From Pseudoxanthomonas sp. SE1 (GTDB lineage Bacteria > Pseudomonadota > Gammaproteobacteria > Xanthomonadales > Xanthomonadaceae): a DNA stretch of 64,000 nucleotides. Under the pieces are notes generated by a model. That model worked only from the letters and a program-made list of their open reading frames with translations. It was not told the origin of the DNA and made no database searches. The translations under genes and the position numbers were made by a program. Every line of letters begins with the position of its first letter. The stretch's first letter is position 1. This document shows, piece after piece, positions 8,029-17,287 of the stretch. The stretch lies in contig NZ_CP113783.1 in NCBI RefSeq assembly GCF_029542205.1, positions 1,355,001 through 1,419,000 on the forward strand. The letters run 5' to 3'.

Positions 8029-9150
8029 ATGAAACTGCGCGTACTGGCAACCACCCTGGCCCTGTGCACCCTCGCCGCATGCGGCGGAAAACCCGCCGGA
8101 GAAGGCGGCACCGACACTGGCGGCGCCAAGCAGGTCAACGTCTACAACTGGTCCGACTACATCGCCGAAGACACCATCCCGAACTTCGAGAAGAGCACCG
8201 GCATCAAGGTGACCTACGACGTGTTCGACAGCAACGAGGTGCTGGAAACCAAGCTGCTGGCCGGCAGCAGCGGTTACGACGTGGTGGTGCCGACGATGAA
8301 CTTCCTCGGCCGGCAGATCCAGGCCGGCGTGTTCCTGCCGCTGGACAAGAGCAAGATCCCCAACTACGCCAACCTCGACCCGGCCATCATGAAGCGGCTG
8401 GAGAACCAGGACCCCGGCAACCAGCATGCGATCCCCTACATGTGGGGGACCACCGGCATCGGCTACAACGTGGACAAGGTGAAGGCGGCCTTCGGCAATA
8501 CCGATATCGCCAACAGCCTGGACATCGTGTTCAAGCCCGAGAACATTTCCAAGTTGAAGGACTGCGGCGTGACCTTCCTGGACACGCCCTCGGAGATCAT
8601 CCCGATCGCGCTCAACTACCTGGGCGAGGATCCCAACAGCCAGGACGCGGCGGTGATCGACAAGGCCGCCGCCCTGCTGAAGACGATCCGCCCGTACATC
8701 ACCAACTTCCACTCCTCGCAGTACATCGACGCGATGGCCAATGGCGATACCTGCCTGGTCGTGGGCTGGTCGGGCGACATCATCCAGGCGCGCGACCGCG
8801 CCGCCGAAGCGGGCAACGGCGTCAACATCGCCTATGCGATTCCGAAGGAAGGCGCGCCGCAATGGTTCGACATGCTGGCCATCCCGAAGGGCGCCAAGCA
8901 CGTCGATGAGGCCTATGCCTTCATCAACTACCTGCTCGACCCGCAGGTGATGGCGAACAACTCGAACTTCATCAGCTATCCGAATGCGATCCCCAAGGCG
9001 AAGGATCTGATGGAGAAGACGATCACCGAGGATCCGACGATCTATCCGACGCCCGAGGTCGAGGCCAAGCTGTTCACCTTCGCCATCATTCCGCCGGAAG
9101 TGGACCGCCAGTACACCCGCATCTGGACGGAACTGAAGACCGGCAAGTAA
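8029..9150 (+). CDS. potF: polyamine ABC transporter substrate-binding lipoprotein (second copy)
   Basis: 373 aa paralogue of the preceding gene. By eye about three quarters of residues are identical over the mature part, including NVYNWSDYIAEDTIPNFE and the C-terminal EVDRQYTRIWTELKTGK. Lipobox: LAAC after MKLRVLATTLALCTL. The ATG at 8029 follows a GGAGAGAGA ribosome site; the longer open frame upstream has no family similarity. It probably arose by tandem duplication, with the two copies possibly tuned to different polyamines. It is followed by a strong hairpin at 9160-9184 and then the transporter ATPase. Confidence 0.9.
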   Translation: MKLRVLATTLALCTLAACGGKPAGEGGTDTGGAKQVNVYNWSDYIAEDTIPNFEKSTGIKVTYDVFDSNEVLETKLLAGSSGYDVVVPTMNFLGRQIQAGVFLPLDKSKIPNYANLDPAIMKRLENQDPGNQHAIPYMWGTTGIGYNVDKVKAAFGNTDIANSLDIVFKPENISKLKDCGVTFLDTPSEIIPIALNYLGEDPNSQDAAVIDKAAALLKTIRPYITNFHSSQYIDAMANGDTCLVVGWSGDIIQARDRAAEAGNGVNIAYAIPKEGAPQWFDMLAIPKGAKHVDEAYAFINYLLDPQVMANNSNFISYPNAIPKAKDLMEKTITEDPTIYPTPEVEAKLFTFAIIPPEVDRQYTRIWTELKTGK

Positions 9151-9159
9151 GCACCGCGG

Positions 9160-9184
9160 CCGGGGCGGACGTGGTCCGTCCCGG
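9160..9184 (+). terminator. stem-loop between potF2 and potG, likely partial terminator or mRNA stabiliser
   Basis: An 11-bp stem, CCGGGGCGGAC pairing with GTCCGTCCCGG around a GTG loop, lies 10 bases after the potF2 stop and has no U-tract. Such hairpins after binding-protein genes of ABC operons usually cap the upstream mRNA and lower expression of the ATPase and permease genes. That role is inferred here. Confidence 0.5.
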
Positions 9185-9251
9185 TACCCGGTGATCGTAC
9201 ATACCCACATCCAGGCCGGCGCCCATGCAGCCCGGCGACCAGGGGAACTCC

Positions 9252-10388
9252 ATGGCGGCAGAACAGGGCAACGGCGCGGCACAGAACGGCAAGGCGAATG
9301 CGCAGGAGTATCTGCGCATCGTCGATGTGCGCAAGGAGTTCGATGGTTTCGTGGCGGTGGACGACACCAACCTGACCATCCGCAAGGGCGAGATCTTCGC
9401 CCTGCTCGGTGGATCGGGCAGCGGCAAGTCGACGCTGCTCCGATGTCTGGCAGGCTTCGAAAAGCCCTCGTCCGGCAAGATCTATCTGGACGGTCAGCTG
9501 CTCAACGATCTGCCCCCGTACGAGCGGCCGCTCAACATGATGTTCCAGTCGTATGCGCTGTTCCCGCACATGACGGTGGAGCAGAACATCGCCTTCGGCC
9601 TGAAGCAGGATGGCCTGTCCAAGGATGCCATCAGGAAGCGCGTGGAAGAGATGCTCGCGCTGGTGCAGCTGGGCAAGCTGGCCAAGCGCAAACCGCATCA
9701 GCTTTCCGGCGGCCAGCAGCAGCGCGTGGCGCTGGCGCGCTCCCTGGCCAAGGGCCCGAAGCTGTTGCTGCTCGATGAACCGATGGGCGCGCTGGACAAG
9801 AAGCTGCGCTCGCAGATGCAGCTGGAACTGGTGAGCATCATCGAGAAGTCGGGCGTGACCTGCGTGATGGTCACCCACGACCAGGAAGAGGCGATGACCA
9901 TGGCCACGCGCATCGCGCTGATGGACCAGGGCTGGATCCGCCAGGTCGGTACGCCCGACGAAATCTACGAGCAACCCACCAGTCGCTTCGCCGCCGAGTT
10001 CATCGGCTCGGTCAACCTGATCGAAGGCGTGGTGGAGGAGGACGAAGCCGACTACGTCACCATCCGCTCGCCGCAGCTGCCGGATCCGATCTACATCGGC
10101 CATGGCATCTCCGGCTTCGAAGGACAGGAAGTCGGCTTCGCGGTGCGGCCGGAGAAGCTGGGCATCGGCAAGCAGGAACCGGAACAGCCGCACAACAAGG
10201 CGAAGGGTGTGATCGAGGACATCGCCTACTTCGGCAGCCACTCGGTCTACCACGTGCGCCTGCCGAGCGGTTACAAGTTCATGGCCAACTTCGCCAACGT
10301 GCAGCGCTGGGCCAGCGAGGGACTCACCTGGAATGATGAAGTCTGGGTGTGGTGGGGCGACAACGACGGCGTGGTGCTGACCTCATGA
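9252..10388 (+). CDS. potG: polyamine ABC transporter ATP-binding protein
   Basis: ATPase subunit of a spermidine/putrescine importer, 378 aa, acting at the cytoplasmic face with PotH and PotI. Walker A is GGSGSGKST, the Q-loop FQSYALFPHM, the signature LSGGQQQRVALARSLA, Walker B LLLLDEPMGALD and the switch His VMVTHDQEEAM. A C-terminal TOBE-like region follows (about 270-378). The ATG at 9252 has AGGGGA spaced six bases upstream; an ATG at 9225 would add nine residues. Its last four bases overlap the start of potH (ATGA), so translation is coupled. Confidence 0.93.
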   Translation: MAAEQGNGAAQNGKANAQEYLRIVDVRKEFDGFVAVDDTNLTIRKGEIFALLGGSGSGKSTLLRCLAGFEKPSSGKIYLDGQLLNDLPPYERPLNMMFQSYALFPHMTVEQNIAFGLKQDGLSKDAIRKRVEEMLALVQLGKLAKRKPHQLSGGQQQRVALARSLAKGPKLLLLDEPMGALDKKLRSQMQLELVSIIEKSGVTCVMVTHDQEEAMTMATRIALMDQGWIRQVGTPDEIYEQPTSRFAAEFIGSVNLIEGVVEEDEADYVTIRSPQLPDPIYIGHGISGFEGQEVGFAVRPEKLGIGKQEPEQPHNKAKGVIEDIAYFGSHSVYHVRLPSGYKFMANFANVQRWASEGLTWNDEVWVWWGDNDGVVLTS

Positions 10389-11299
10389 ACATCCTCCGTT
10401 CCCTGGGCAAGCGCCTGCCGGGGCCACGCTGGGGCGTCATCTCGGTGCCCTACGTGTGGCTGCTGCTGTTCTTCGCCATCCCGTTCCTGATCGTGCTGAA
10501 GATCTCGTTCGCCAAGCTGGCGATCGCGATGCCGCCGTACACGCCCATCCTCGAATACATCGACGAGGCATTGACGCTCAAGCTCAACCTGGGCAACTAC
10601 ACCGCGCTCTTCACCGACTCGCAGTACATCCAGGCGTATCTCAGCTCGATCAAGATCGCGGCCATTTCAACGTTCCTGGCCTTGCTGGTGGCGTACCCGA
10701 TCGCCTACGTCATCGCACGCCTGCCGCCTTCGTCGCGCAACATCGCGATGATGCTGGTGGTGCTGCCGTCGTGGACATCGTTCCTGATCCGGGTCTACGC
10801 GTGGATCGGCATCCTCAAGAACAACGGCCTGCTCAACAACCTGCTGATGAAGATCGGCATCATCGACGAACCGCTGCAGATCCTGTACACGCCGATGGCC
10901 GCGTACATCGGCATCGTCTACTGCTATCTGCCGTTCATGGTGCTGCCGCTGTATACCAACCTGGTGAAGCACGACAACCGGTTGCTGGAGGCGGCCTACG
11001 ACCTGGGCGCCAAGCCGTGGAAAGCGTTCTTCACCATCACGCTGCCGCTGTCGAAGGCGGGCATCATCGCGGGCTGCATGCTGGTGATGATCCCGGCGGT
11101 GGGTGAATTCGTCATACCGGAACTCCTGGGTGGCCCGGATACGCTGATGATTGGTCGGGTGCTGTGGGGCGAGTTCTTCAACAATCGCGACTGGCCAGCC
11201 GCATCCGCCGTGGCCATCGTCATGCTGATCCTGCTGCTGATCCCGATCCTGATCTTCAACCGCGTCCAGCAACGCGAACTGGAAGGGAGGCTGACATGA
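10385..11299 (+). CDS. potH: polyamine ABC transporter permease PotH
   Basis: Inner-membrane permease subunit, 304 aa, with about six transmembrane helices, the first around YVWLLLFFAIPFLIVL. The EAA loop that docks with the ATPase reads EAAYDLGAKPWKAFFTITLP. It starts by ATGA overlap with potG and ends by ATGA overlap with potI, giving an uninterrupted potG-potH-potI unit. Family members of this length pair with PotI to form the heterodimeric putrescine channel. Confidence 0.92.
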   Translation: MNILRSLGKRLPGPRWGVISVPYVWLLLFFAIPFLIVLKISFAKLAIAMPPYTPILEYIDEALTLKLNLGNYTALFTDSQYIQAYLSSIKIAAISTFLALLVAYPIAYVIARLPPSSRNIAMMLVVLPSWTSFLIRVYAWIGILKNNGLLNNLLMKIGIIDEPLQILYTPMAAYIGIVYCYLPFMVLPLYTNLVKHDNRLLEAAYDLGAKPWKAFFTITLPLSKAGIIAGCMLVMIPAVGEFVIPELLGGPDTLMIGRVLWGEFFNNRDWPAASAVAIVMLILLLIPILIFNRVQQRELEGRLT

Positions 11300-12138
11300 G
11301 CCGCGTCGGACAACGCACGGTCAACTGGGTGGTGCTCGGGCTGGGTTTCGCGTTCCTGTACGTGCCGGTCTTCATCCTGATGGTGTACTCCTTCAACGAG
11401 TCGCGCCTGGCCACGGTGTGGTCGGGTTTCTCGTTCAAGTGGTACGGCGAGCTGTTCCGCGACGAGAAGATGCTGCGCGCCGCATGGATCAGCATCAAGG
11501 TCGCGTTCTGGACCGCCAGCGCCGCGGTGGTACTGGGCACGATGGCGGCCCTGGTGATGACCCGCATGCGCCGCTTTCCCGGCAAGACACTGTTCGGTGC
11601 GCTGATCACCGCGCCGCTGGTGATGCCGGAGGTGATCATCGGCCTGTCGATCCTGCTGATGTTCGTGTCGCTGGGGCAGTTCATAGGCTTCAAGCCGGGC
11701 GGCATCCTGTCGATCTGGATCGCGCACGTCACCTTCACCCTGGCGTTCGTCACGGTGGTCGTGTCCTCACGCCTGTCCGAGCTGGACAAATCGCTGGAGG
11801 AAGCGGCGATGGACCTGGGTGCCAACCGCATCAAGGTGTTCTTCCTGATCACGCTGCCCATCATTGCGCCGGCGCTGGTATCCGGATGGCTGCTCGCCTT
11901 CACGCTGTCGCTGGACGATGTGGTGATCGCCAGCTTCGTTGCCGGGCCCAGTTCCACCACGCTGCCGATCGAGGTGTTCTCGTCGGTGCGACGAGGCCTG
12001 AGCCCGAAGATCAATGCGTTGGCCACGCTGATGATCCTGGTGGTCAGCGTGGCGGCGTTCCTGGGCTGGTGGTTCATGTATCGCGAGGAGAAGCGTCGCC
12101 AGCGCGACGTGCAACTGGCGTTGCAGGAGAACGGCTGA
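11296..12138 (+). CDS. potI: polyamine ABC transporter permease PotI
   Basis: Second inner-membrane permease, 280 aa, with an EAA loop reading EEAAMDLGANRIKVFFLI and about six hydrophobic helices starting at WVVLGLGFAFLYVPVFIL. The ATG at 11296 overlaps the potH stop and is preceded by GGAAGGGAGG, an excellent ribosome site inside potH. It is the last transporter gene. A long inverted repeat at 12177-12252 separates it from the dehydrogenase gene. Confidence 0.92.
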   Translation: MSRVGQRTVNWVVLGLGFAFLYVPVFILMVYSFNESRLATVWSGFSFKWYGELFRDEKMLRAAWISIKVAFWTASAAVVLGTMAALVMTRMRRFPGKTLFGALITAPLVMPEVIIGLSILLMFVSLGQFIGFKPGGILSIWIAHVTFTLAFVTVVVSSRLSELDKSLEEAAMDLGANRIKVFFLITLPIIAPALVSGWLLAFTLSLDDVVIASFVAGPSSTTLPIEVFSSVRRGLSPKINALATLMILVVSVAAFLGWWFMYREEKRRQRDVQLALQENG

Positions 12139-12176
12139 TGCGGTGGCAGCCACGCGCCTGCCGCATCCCGATCCCC

Positions 12177-12252
12177 TTGTAGGAGCGCTCTAGGGCGCGA
12201 TGCTTTTTGTTGGGGTGTAGGGAAAGCATCGCGCCCTAGGGCGCTCCTACAA
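12177..12252. repeat. long inverted repeat (GTAGGAGCGC type) after potI
   Basis: Two arms of about 30 bases, identical apart from one position, begin TTGTAGGAGCGC and close around an 18-base loop. Similar GTxGGAGCG palindromes occur at 13686-13764. The element lies 39 bases after the potI stop and would form a very stable RNA hairpin, so it may end or trim the pot mRNA. It belongs to a repeat family widespread in xanthomonads. Confidence 0.8.
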
Positions 12253-12313
12253 AGCCACGACGATCCGCTAACACACGCCGTCCGAAGATGTCGGCCAGGC
12301 AAGAGAATCTCCC

Positions 12314-13675
12314 ATGACCGTCGAAACCATCAATCCGGCGACCGGCAAGGTCGACTACTGCCACGAACTGATGACCTCCGCGCAGGTGGATGCCGTGCTG
12401 GCGGCGTCGCAGCAGGCGTTTCCGAGCTGGGCCGCACTGTCGCTCACCGAGCGGGGCAAGCGGCTGCGTGCGGTCGGGGCCGAACTGCGCCGCCGCCGCG
12501 ATGACATCCAGCGCATCATGACGGCCGAGATGGGCAAGCTGCGCAAGGAAGCCCTGGCCGAAGTCGACAAGTGTGCCGGCGCCTGCGACTACTACGCCGA
12601 CCACGCGGCCGATTACCTGCAGGACCAGCCCGTCGCCACCGACGGCCAGCGGAGCTACGTGCGCTACGAGCCGCTCGGCTGCGTGCTGGCGGTGATGCCG
12701 TGGAATTTCCCGATATGGCAGGTCTTCCGATTCCTCGCGCCCGCCTTCATGGCCGGCAACGTGGCCGTACTCAAGCATGCGAGCAACGTGCCGCGCTGCG
12801 CCGACATCATCGGCGAGGTGCTGTCGACCGCCGGCTTGCCGGACGGCGTGTTCGGCGTGCTGCATATCGACAACGACCAGGCAGCCGAGGTGATCCGCGA
12901 TGCGCGTGTCGTCGCCGTGACGCTGACCGGCAGCGAACGCGCCGGGCGTTCCGTCGCCGCGAATGCCGGCAGCCAGTTGAAAAAGAGCGTGATGGAACTG
13001 GGTGGCAGCGATGCCTTCATCGTGCTGGACGATGCCGACCTGGAGAAGACGGTGGCCGGCGCGGTGGCGTCGCGCTTCGGCAACGCGGGCCAGACCTGCA
13101 TCGCGGCCAAGCGCTTCATCGTGCAGGACGCGATCGCGGACGAATTCGTGAAGCGCTTCGTCGAGGCGGCATCGAAGCTGCAGCTGGGCGATCCCCAGGA
13201 CGAGGCCACCACGCTGGCACCAATGGCGCGCCAGGACCTGCGCGACGAACTGCACAAGCAGGTGCAGGCCAGCGTGTCGAAGGGTGCGAAGGTGCTGTTG
13301 GGCGGCCAGCCCGATGCGTCGCATGCCGGTTATCCGGCTTCGATCCTTGATGCGGTCGTGCCCGGCATGCCGGCCTACGAGGAAGAACTCTTCGGCCCGG
13401 TGGCCAGCATCCTGCGGGTTAAGGACGATGCCGAAGCCGTGCGCGTGGCCAACGACACCACGTTCGGCCTGGGGGGCAGCGTGTGGACGAAGGACGTGGA
13501 GCGGGGCGACCGCATCGCGCGGCAGCTACAGGTGGGTGCCGCCTTCGTCAACGCCATCGTCCGCAGCGACGTGCGCCTGCCGTTCGGCGGCACCAAGCGC
13601 TCCGGTTTCGGCCGCGAGCTGGCCGAGCACGGCATCCACGAGTTCATGAACATCAAGTCGGTCTACGTGGCCTGA
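12314..13675 (+). CDS. gabD: NAD(P)-dependent succinate-semialdehyde dehydrogenase
   Basis: Aldehyde dehydrogenase, 453 aa, expected to oxidise succinate semialdehyde from GABA transamination to succinate. Catalytic Cys262 lies in NAGQTCIAAKRF, the general base Glu228 in VMELGGSDAF and Asn131 in MPWNFPIWQVFR. It lacks the long N-terminal extension of some ALDHs and matches the short SSADH group (about 455 aa). It sits downstream of the polyamine transporter and completes the route from putrescine through GABA to the TCA cycle. It could also serve as the PuuC aldehyde dehydrogenase, since no other ALDH is present in the window. A GABA aminotransferase is not obvious here unless the SpuC-like enzyme does this job. 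Confidence 0.87.
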   Translation: MTVETINPATGKVDYCHELMTSAQVDAVLAASQQAFPSWAALSLTERGKRLRAVGAELRRRRDDIQRIMTAEMGKLRKEALAEVDKCAGACDYYADHAADYLQDQPVATDGQRSYVRYEPLGCVLAVMPWNFPIWQVFRFLAPAFMAGNVAVLKHASNVPRCADIIGEVLSTAGLPDGVFGVLHIDNDQAAEVIRDARVVAVTLTGSERAGRSVAANAGSQLKKSVMELGGSDAFIVLDDADLEKTVAGAVASRFGNAGQTCIAAKRFIVQDAIADEFVKRFVEAASKLQLGDPQDEATTLAPMARQDLRDELHKQVQASVSKGAKVLLGGQPDASHAGYPASILDAVVPGMPAYEEELFGPVASILRVKDDAEAVRVANDTTFGLGGSVWTKDVERGDRIARQLQVGAAFVNAIVRSDVRLPFGGTKRSGFGRELAEHGIHEFMNIKSVYVA

Positions 13676-13685
13676 GACTTGCCGG

Positions 13686-13764
13686 CAACGGACGTGGGAG
13701 CGACGTGAGTCGCGAACCGGGAAGCCTGAAAGCCTCGCGACTCACGTCGCTCCCACGTCCGTTG
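13686..13764. repeat. perfect long inverted repeat (GTGGGAGCGACGTGAGTCGCGA type)
   Basis: Two perfectly complementary 30-base arms, outer word CAACGGACGTGGG, enclose a 19-base loop 10 bases after the dehydrogenase stop. The arm sequence is a typical xanthomonad repeat word. It probably acts as the transcript end of the polyamine region; no U-tract follows. Confidence 0.85.
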
Positions 13765-13855
13765 CGATCCAACGGTGGAACGGATGGTTACGGTGGCCGC
13801 CGTTCCTAAGCCGCCATGCCGGTGCCATCTTGTCGGCAGTCGAACTGGAGGCACC

Positions 13856-14716
13856 ATGAACACCCTGACCGATACCACGCCCGCCCGCGTGATCCGCACG
13901 ATCCGCGGCCGACCCACGTCCGACGGCGCCGGCGTCAAGCTGACCCGCGTGATCGGGGGCCCCGACCTGCCGGACCTGGATCCGTTCCTGCTGCTGGACG
14001 AGTTCGGCACGGACAAGGCCGAGGATTACCTTGCCGGTTTTCCCGAGCATCCTCACCGCGGCTTTGAAACCGTCACCTACATGCTGGACGGCCGCATGCG
14101 CCATCGCGACAACCACGGCAACGAAGGCCTGCTGACGCCGGGTGCGGTGCAGTGGATGACCGCCGGTCGTGGCCTGGTGCATTCGGAGATGCCCGAACAG
14201 GAATCCGGGCGCATGCGCGGCTTCCAGCTGTGGGTGAACCTGCCGGCGCGCGACAAGATGACGGCGCCGAAGTACCAGGAATTCGCACCGGAGAAGATCC
14301 CGGTTGCACATCCGGCCAAGGGAATCGTGGTGAAGGTCATCGCGGGCGCCGTCGGCGACACGCAGGGCCCGATCTCCCAACCGGCCACCGATCCGGTCTA
14401 TCTCGACATTTCGCTGCAGCCCGGACATGCGTGGGACTACACGTTGCCCGCGGGCCACAACGCGTTCGCCTACGTGTTCGAAGGCGCGCTGACGGTGGGC
14501 GAGGGCGACGAAGCCCGCCCGCTGGACACGCACGAGATGGGGGTGCTGGGCGGTGGCGACACGCTGCAGCTACGTGCAGGCAGCCAGCCTGCGCGGTTGA
14601 TCCTGGTGGCGGGCCGCCCGCTGCGCGAACCCGTCATGCGGCATGGCCCCTTCGTGATGAACACGCGGCAGGAACTGATGCAAGCCTTCGTCGACTTCCA
14701 GGAAGGCCGGTTCTGA
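13856..14716 (+). CDS. pirin family cupin protein (first of two)
   Basis: Bicupin of the pirin family, 286 aa. The metal ligands of the N-terminal cupin are visible as HPHRGFETVTYML (two His) and GRGLVHSEMP (His and Glu). Pirins bind iron; some have quercetinase activity and others modulate transcription or metabolism, and the role here cannot be set from sequence. The start at 13856 follows GGAG; the open frame extends upstream to 13775 without similarity. A second, clearly different pirin lies at 16337-17200 on the opposite strand. Confidence 0.9.
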   Translation: MNTLTDTTPARVIRTIRGRPTSDGAGVKLTRVIGGPDLPDLDPFLLLDEFGTDKAEDYLAGFPEHPHRGFETVTYMLDGRMRHRDNHGNEGLLTPGAVQWMTAGRGLVHSEMPEQESGRMRGFQLWVNLPARDKMTAPKYQEFAPEKIPVAHPAKGIVVKVIAGAVGDTQGPISQPATDPVYLDISLQPGHAWDYTLPAGHNAFAYVFEGALTVGEGDEARPLDTHEMGVLGGGDTLQLRAGSQPARLILVAGRPLREPVMRHGPFVMNTRQELMQAFVDFQEGRF

Positions 14717-14761
14717 CGCGAAGGGCGGAATCGCTTCCCGCCGTGGATGCCGCCGGTGGCG

Positions 14762-15220
14762 TCAGTTGCCGGCGGACAGCTGCGCGCTGGCCGCACGCAC
14801 ATCGAGTTGCTGGGCCAGCGAAATCATCGAGCCCAGTTCTTCCGCCGAGTCCGCGTTGATCCAGACCTGCGCGTACTGGTCGTCGTCGAGTTCGACCACG
14901 GTGATGCGGCGGGACTCCATGCCGGGCACGTCGCGTCCGCCCAGGTCCAGCTTGTACCAGTAGATCTCCTCGCCGGAGAACGTGCTTTCTTCTTCGCGCA
15001 GGCGCCGTTCCAGGCGGATCTTGGGGTCGCGCGAGGTCAGCATCACGTTCAGTACCTGGCGCCCATCGGCGGTGACCGCCTTGCAGGCGATGAAGCTGGC
15101 GTCGGCGCGCTGTTCCCATTGCAGGCCGGCGTTGGCGGGCAGGGTGGGGCACGCTGGGGCAGCCTGCGCCCACGCGGAGGCGGAAAAGAGGCAAAGGCAA
15201 GCGGCAATCACGGTCTTCAT
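14762..15220 (-). CDS. exported hypothetical protein
   Basis: 152 aa protein with a clear Sec signal peptide, MKTVIAACLCLFSASAWAQA, cleaved near residue 20, so probably periplasmic. The mature part has two Cys (in APACPTLPA and FIACKAV) that could form a disulfide, and an acidic centre. It ends AASAQLSAGN. The start at 15220 is preceded by AGGGGA. It is convergent with the upstream pirin and shares no operon. Function not recognised. Confidence 0.75.
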   Translation of the reverse strand: MKTVIAACLCLFSASAWAQAAPACPTLPANAGLQWEQRADASFIACKAVTADGRQVLNVMLTSRDPKIRLERRLREEESTFSGEEIYWYKLDLGGRDVPGMESRRITVVELDDDQYAQVWINADSAEELGSMISLAQQLDVRAASAQLSAGN

Positions 15221-15426
15221 GGAAATCCCCTGGATGGAGCGCCCCGGCAGGCGGAGCCAATTCGTCCGCGTCGTGGCAGGCCGCGTGCGGCCGCTGCGTA
15301 GTCCCCTGGCATTCCACGACGTCGGCTGCCGTTTTCCCCCGGCAGTTGACCCGACCATAGCCCATGCTGCGTCGCAAAACAACGCAAGGCGTGGCCGAAC
15401 GGCGACACCCGTCACGCCGCTTGTCG

Positions 15427-15457
15427 GGCCTGTGCCCGGTGTTTCCGGGCACAGGCC
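15427..15457 (-). terminator. perfect 13-bp hairpin after aqpZ
   Basis: GGCCTGTGCCCGG pairs with CCGGGCACAGGCC around a TGTTT loop, starting eight bases after the aquaporin stop on the minus strand. There is no U-run, so it may act with Rho or as an mRNA 3' cap. The rest of the gap to 15221 shows no gene. Confidence 0.55.
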
Positions 15458-15464
15458 GAAGGGT

Positions 15465-16187
15465 TCAGTCGCGGTCCCGTCCCATCCAGCCGTACAGCAT
15501 GCCGCCGATCAGGCCGCCCAGGATCGGGGCCAGCCAGAACAGCCACAGCTGCCCGATGGCCGCCGGGCCGGCGAACAGCGCCACTGCGGTGGAGCGTGCC
15601 GGGTTCACCGAGGTGTTGGTGACCGGGATGCTGATCAGGTGGATCAGGGTCAGCGCCAGGCCGATCGCGATCGGTGCGAAGCCGGCGGGCGCGCGTCCAT
15701 GGGTCGAGCCCATGATGACGATCAGGAAGAACGCCGTGAGCACCACTTCGGTCAGGAATGCCGCCGCCACCGAGTAGCCGCCGGGCGACATCGCGCCGTA
15801 GCCATTGCTGGCGAAGGCGCCTGCCGCGTTCGGATCGACCGCGAAGGCCGGATTGCCGCTGGCGATCTGCCACAGGATGAAGCCGGCCGCGAGGCCGCCC
15901 AGCACCTGCGCCACGATGTACGGCACCAGGTCCTTGACCGGGAACCGGCCGCCCGCCCACAGCCCGAAACTCACCGCCGGGTTGAAGTGCCCGCCCGAGA
16001 TGTGGCCGAACGCATAAGCGCCAGTGAGCACGGTCAGGCCGAAAGCCAGTGCCACGCCGAGAAAACCGATGCCGAGCGGGTTGCCGTCGCCGCCGAAATG
16101 GGCTGCCAACACTGCGCTGCCGCAGCCGCCCAGCACCAACCAGAATGTTCCCAGGAACTCCGCTGCGAGCTTCTTTGCCAGACTCAT
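15465..16187 (-). CDS. aqpZ: aquaporin Z
   Basis: Water channel of the MIP family, 240 aa, in the inner membrane. Both NPA boxes are present, [11 protein letters not shown] in the first half and [11 protein letters not shown] in the second, and six hydrophobic segments can be traced. The length matches E. coli AqpZ (231 aa). The start [11 protein letters not shown] at 16187 follows GGGGG. An upstream ATG at 16199 would add four residues. A monocistronic gene ending at a perfect hairpin. Confidence 0.95.
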   Translation of the reverse strand: MSLAKKLAAEFLGTFWLVLGGCGSAVLAAHFGGDGNPLGIGFLGVALAFGLTVLTGAYAFGHISGGHFNPAVSFGLWAGGRFPVKDLVPYIVAQVLGGLAAGFILWQIASGNPAFAVDPNAAGAFASNGYGAMSPGGYSVAAAFLTEVVLTAFFLIVIMGSTHGRAPAGFAPIAIGLALTLIHLISIPVTNTSVNPARSTAVALFAGPAAIGQLWLFWLAPILGGLIGGMLYGWMGRDRD

Positions 16188-16336
16188 GCCAACCCCCATC
16201 GGTGTGCGTCCCGTCACATGACGGTGCGCGCACGATAGCGGAAGCCGCGCGTCGCAAGTGTTTGCTTTGCGTTATGCCGGGCGCATTCAAACGGCAATGA
16301 AGGAGGTGTCACATTTGCCGGATGCACGCGGGTCCA

Positions 16337-17200
16337 TCAGCGCTCGGGCAAGGGAATGAACTCGGTTTCACCCGGCACATGGCCGAAGCGGCCGTCCAGC
16401 CAGTCCTGCTTGGCCTGTTCGATGCGCTCCTTCGAACTGGAAACGAAATTCCACCAGATATGACGCGGTGCATCGAGCGGCTCGCCGCCCATCAGCAGGC
16501 CCTTGAGCGGCGTCTTCGCGCGCAGCACCGGTCGGGTGCCACGGTCGAACACCACCAGATGCTTCTCCGGGATGTCGGCGCCGTCCACCTGGGCGTCGCC
16601 CTCGAGGATGTAGAGCGCGCGTTCGGCGTGGTCGTTGTCGATCTCCAACTCCGCGTCCGGCTGCAGGTCGATGGCAACGTTGAACGTGCCGCTGAATACC
16701 TTCACCGGCGATTCCTGGCCATATGCCTGGCCGGCAATGACGCGCAACCGGACGCCCGGGCGGTCCAGCACTGGCAGCGTGGCCGCCGCGTGGTGATGGA
16801 ACTCGGGCGCGACTTCTTCGTACGACGTCGGCAGCGCCACCCAGGTCTGCATGCCGTGCACCGCATGCTGGCCGGTGCGGACGTCCACCGGCGTGCGTTC
16901 GGAGTGGGCGATGCCGCGGCCGGCGGTCATCCAGTTGACGTCGCCGGGGGTGATCACCTGTTCCGAACCCAGCGTGTCCTTGTGGTTGATCGCGCCGGAC
17001 CAGAGGAACGTCACCGTGGCCAGGCCGATGTGCGGATGCGGGCGGACATCGATGCCGCGCCCGGGCTCGAACACCGCCGGCCCCATGTGGTCGACGAATA
17101 CGAACGGTCCCACGCTGCGGGCCTGCAGGCTGGGGACGGCGCGGCGCACGTTGAAGCCGCCGCCGAGGTCGTGCACGCGGGGTGCGATGATCGTGGTCAT
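16337..17200 (-). CDS. pirin family cupin protein (second)
   Basis: 287 aa bicupin. N-terminal metal site: HPHIGLATVTFLWSG and GRGIAHSERTP, where Ser-Glu-Arg follows the second His motif. It belongs to the YhhW/YhaK-like pirin group rather than that of the copy at 13856. The ATG at 17200 follows a strong GGAGGAT. It lies 87 bases upstream of the end of endonuclease V and both run leftward, but the gap makes a shared operon uncertain. Confidence 0.9.
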   Translation of the reverse strand: MTTIIAPRVHDLGGGFNVRRAVPSLQARSVGPFVFVDHMGPAVFEPGRGIDVRPHPHIGLATVTFLWSGAINHKDTLGSEQVITPGDVNWMTAGRGIAHSERTPVDVRTGQHAVHGMQTWVALPTSYEEVAPEFHHHAAATLPVLDRPGVRLRVIAGQAYGQESPVKVFSGTFNVAIDLQPDAELEIDNDHAERALYILEGDAQVDGADIPEKHLVVFDRGTRPVLRAKTPLKGLLMGGEPLDAPRHIWWNFVSSSKERIEQAKQDWLDGRFGHVPGETEFIPLPER

Positions 17201-17287
17201 GGGCAGATCCTCCGGGAGAGGACGAAGCATCGCACGGGACATGGCGCATGCCTGCGACGGAACGGAAACGGATTGTTGCGCGAGGGA

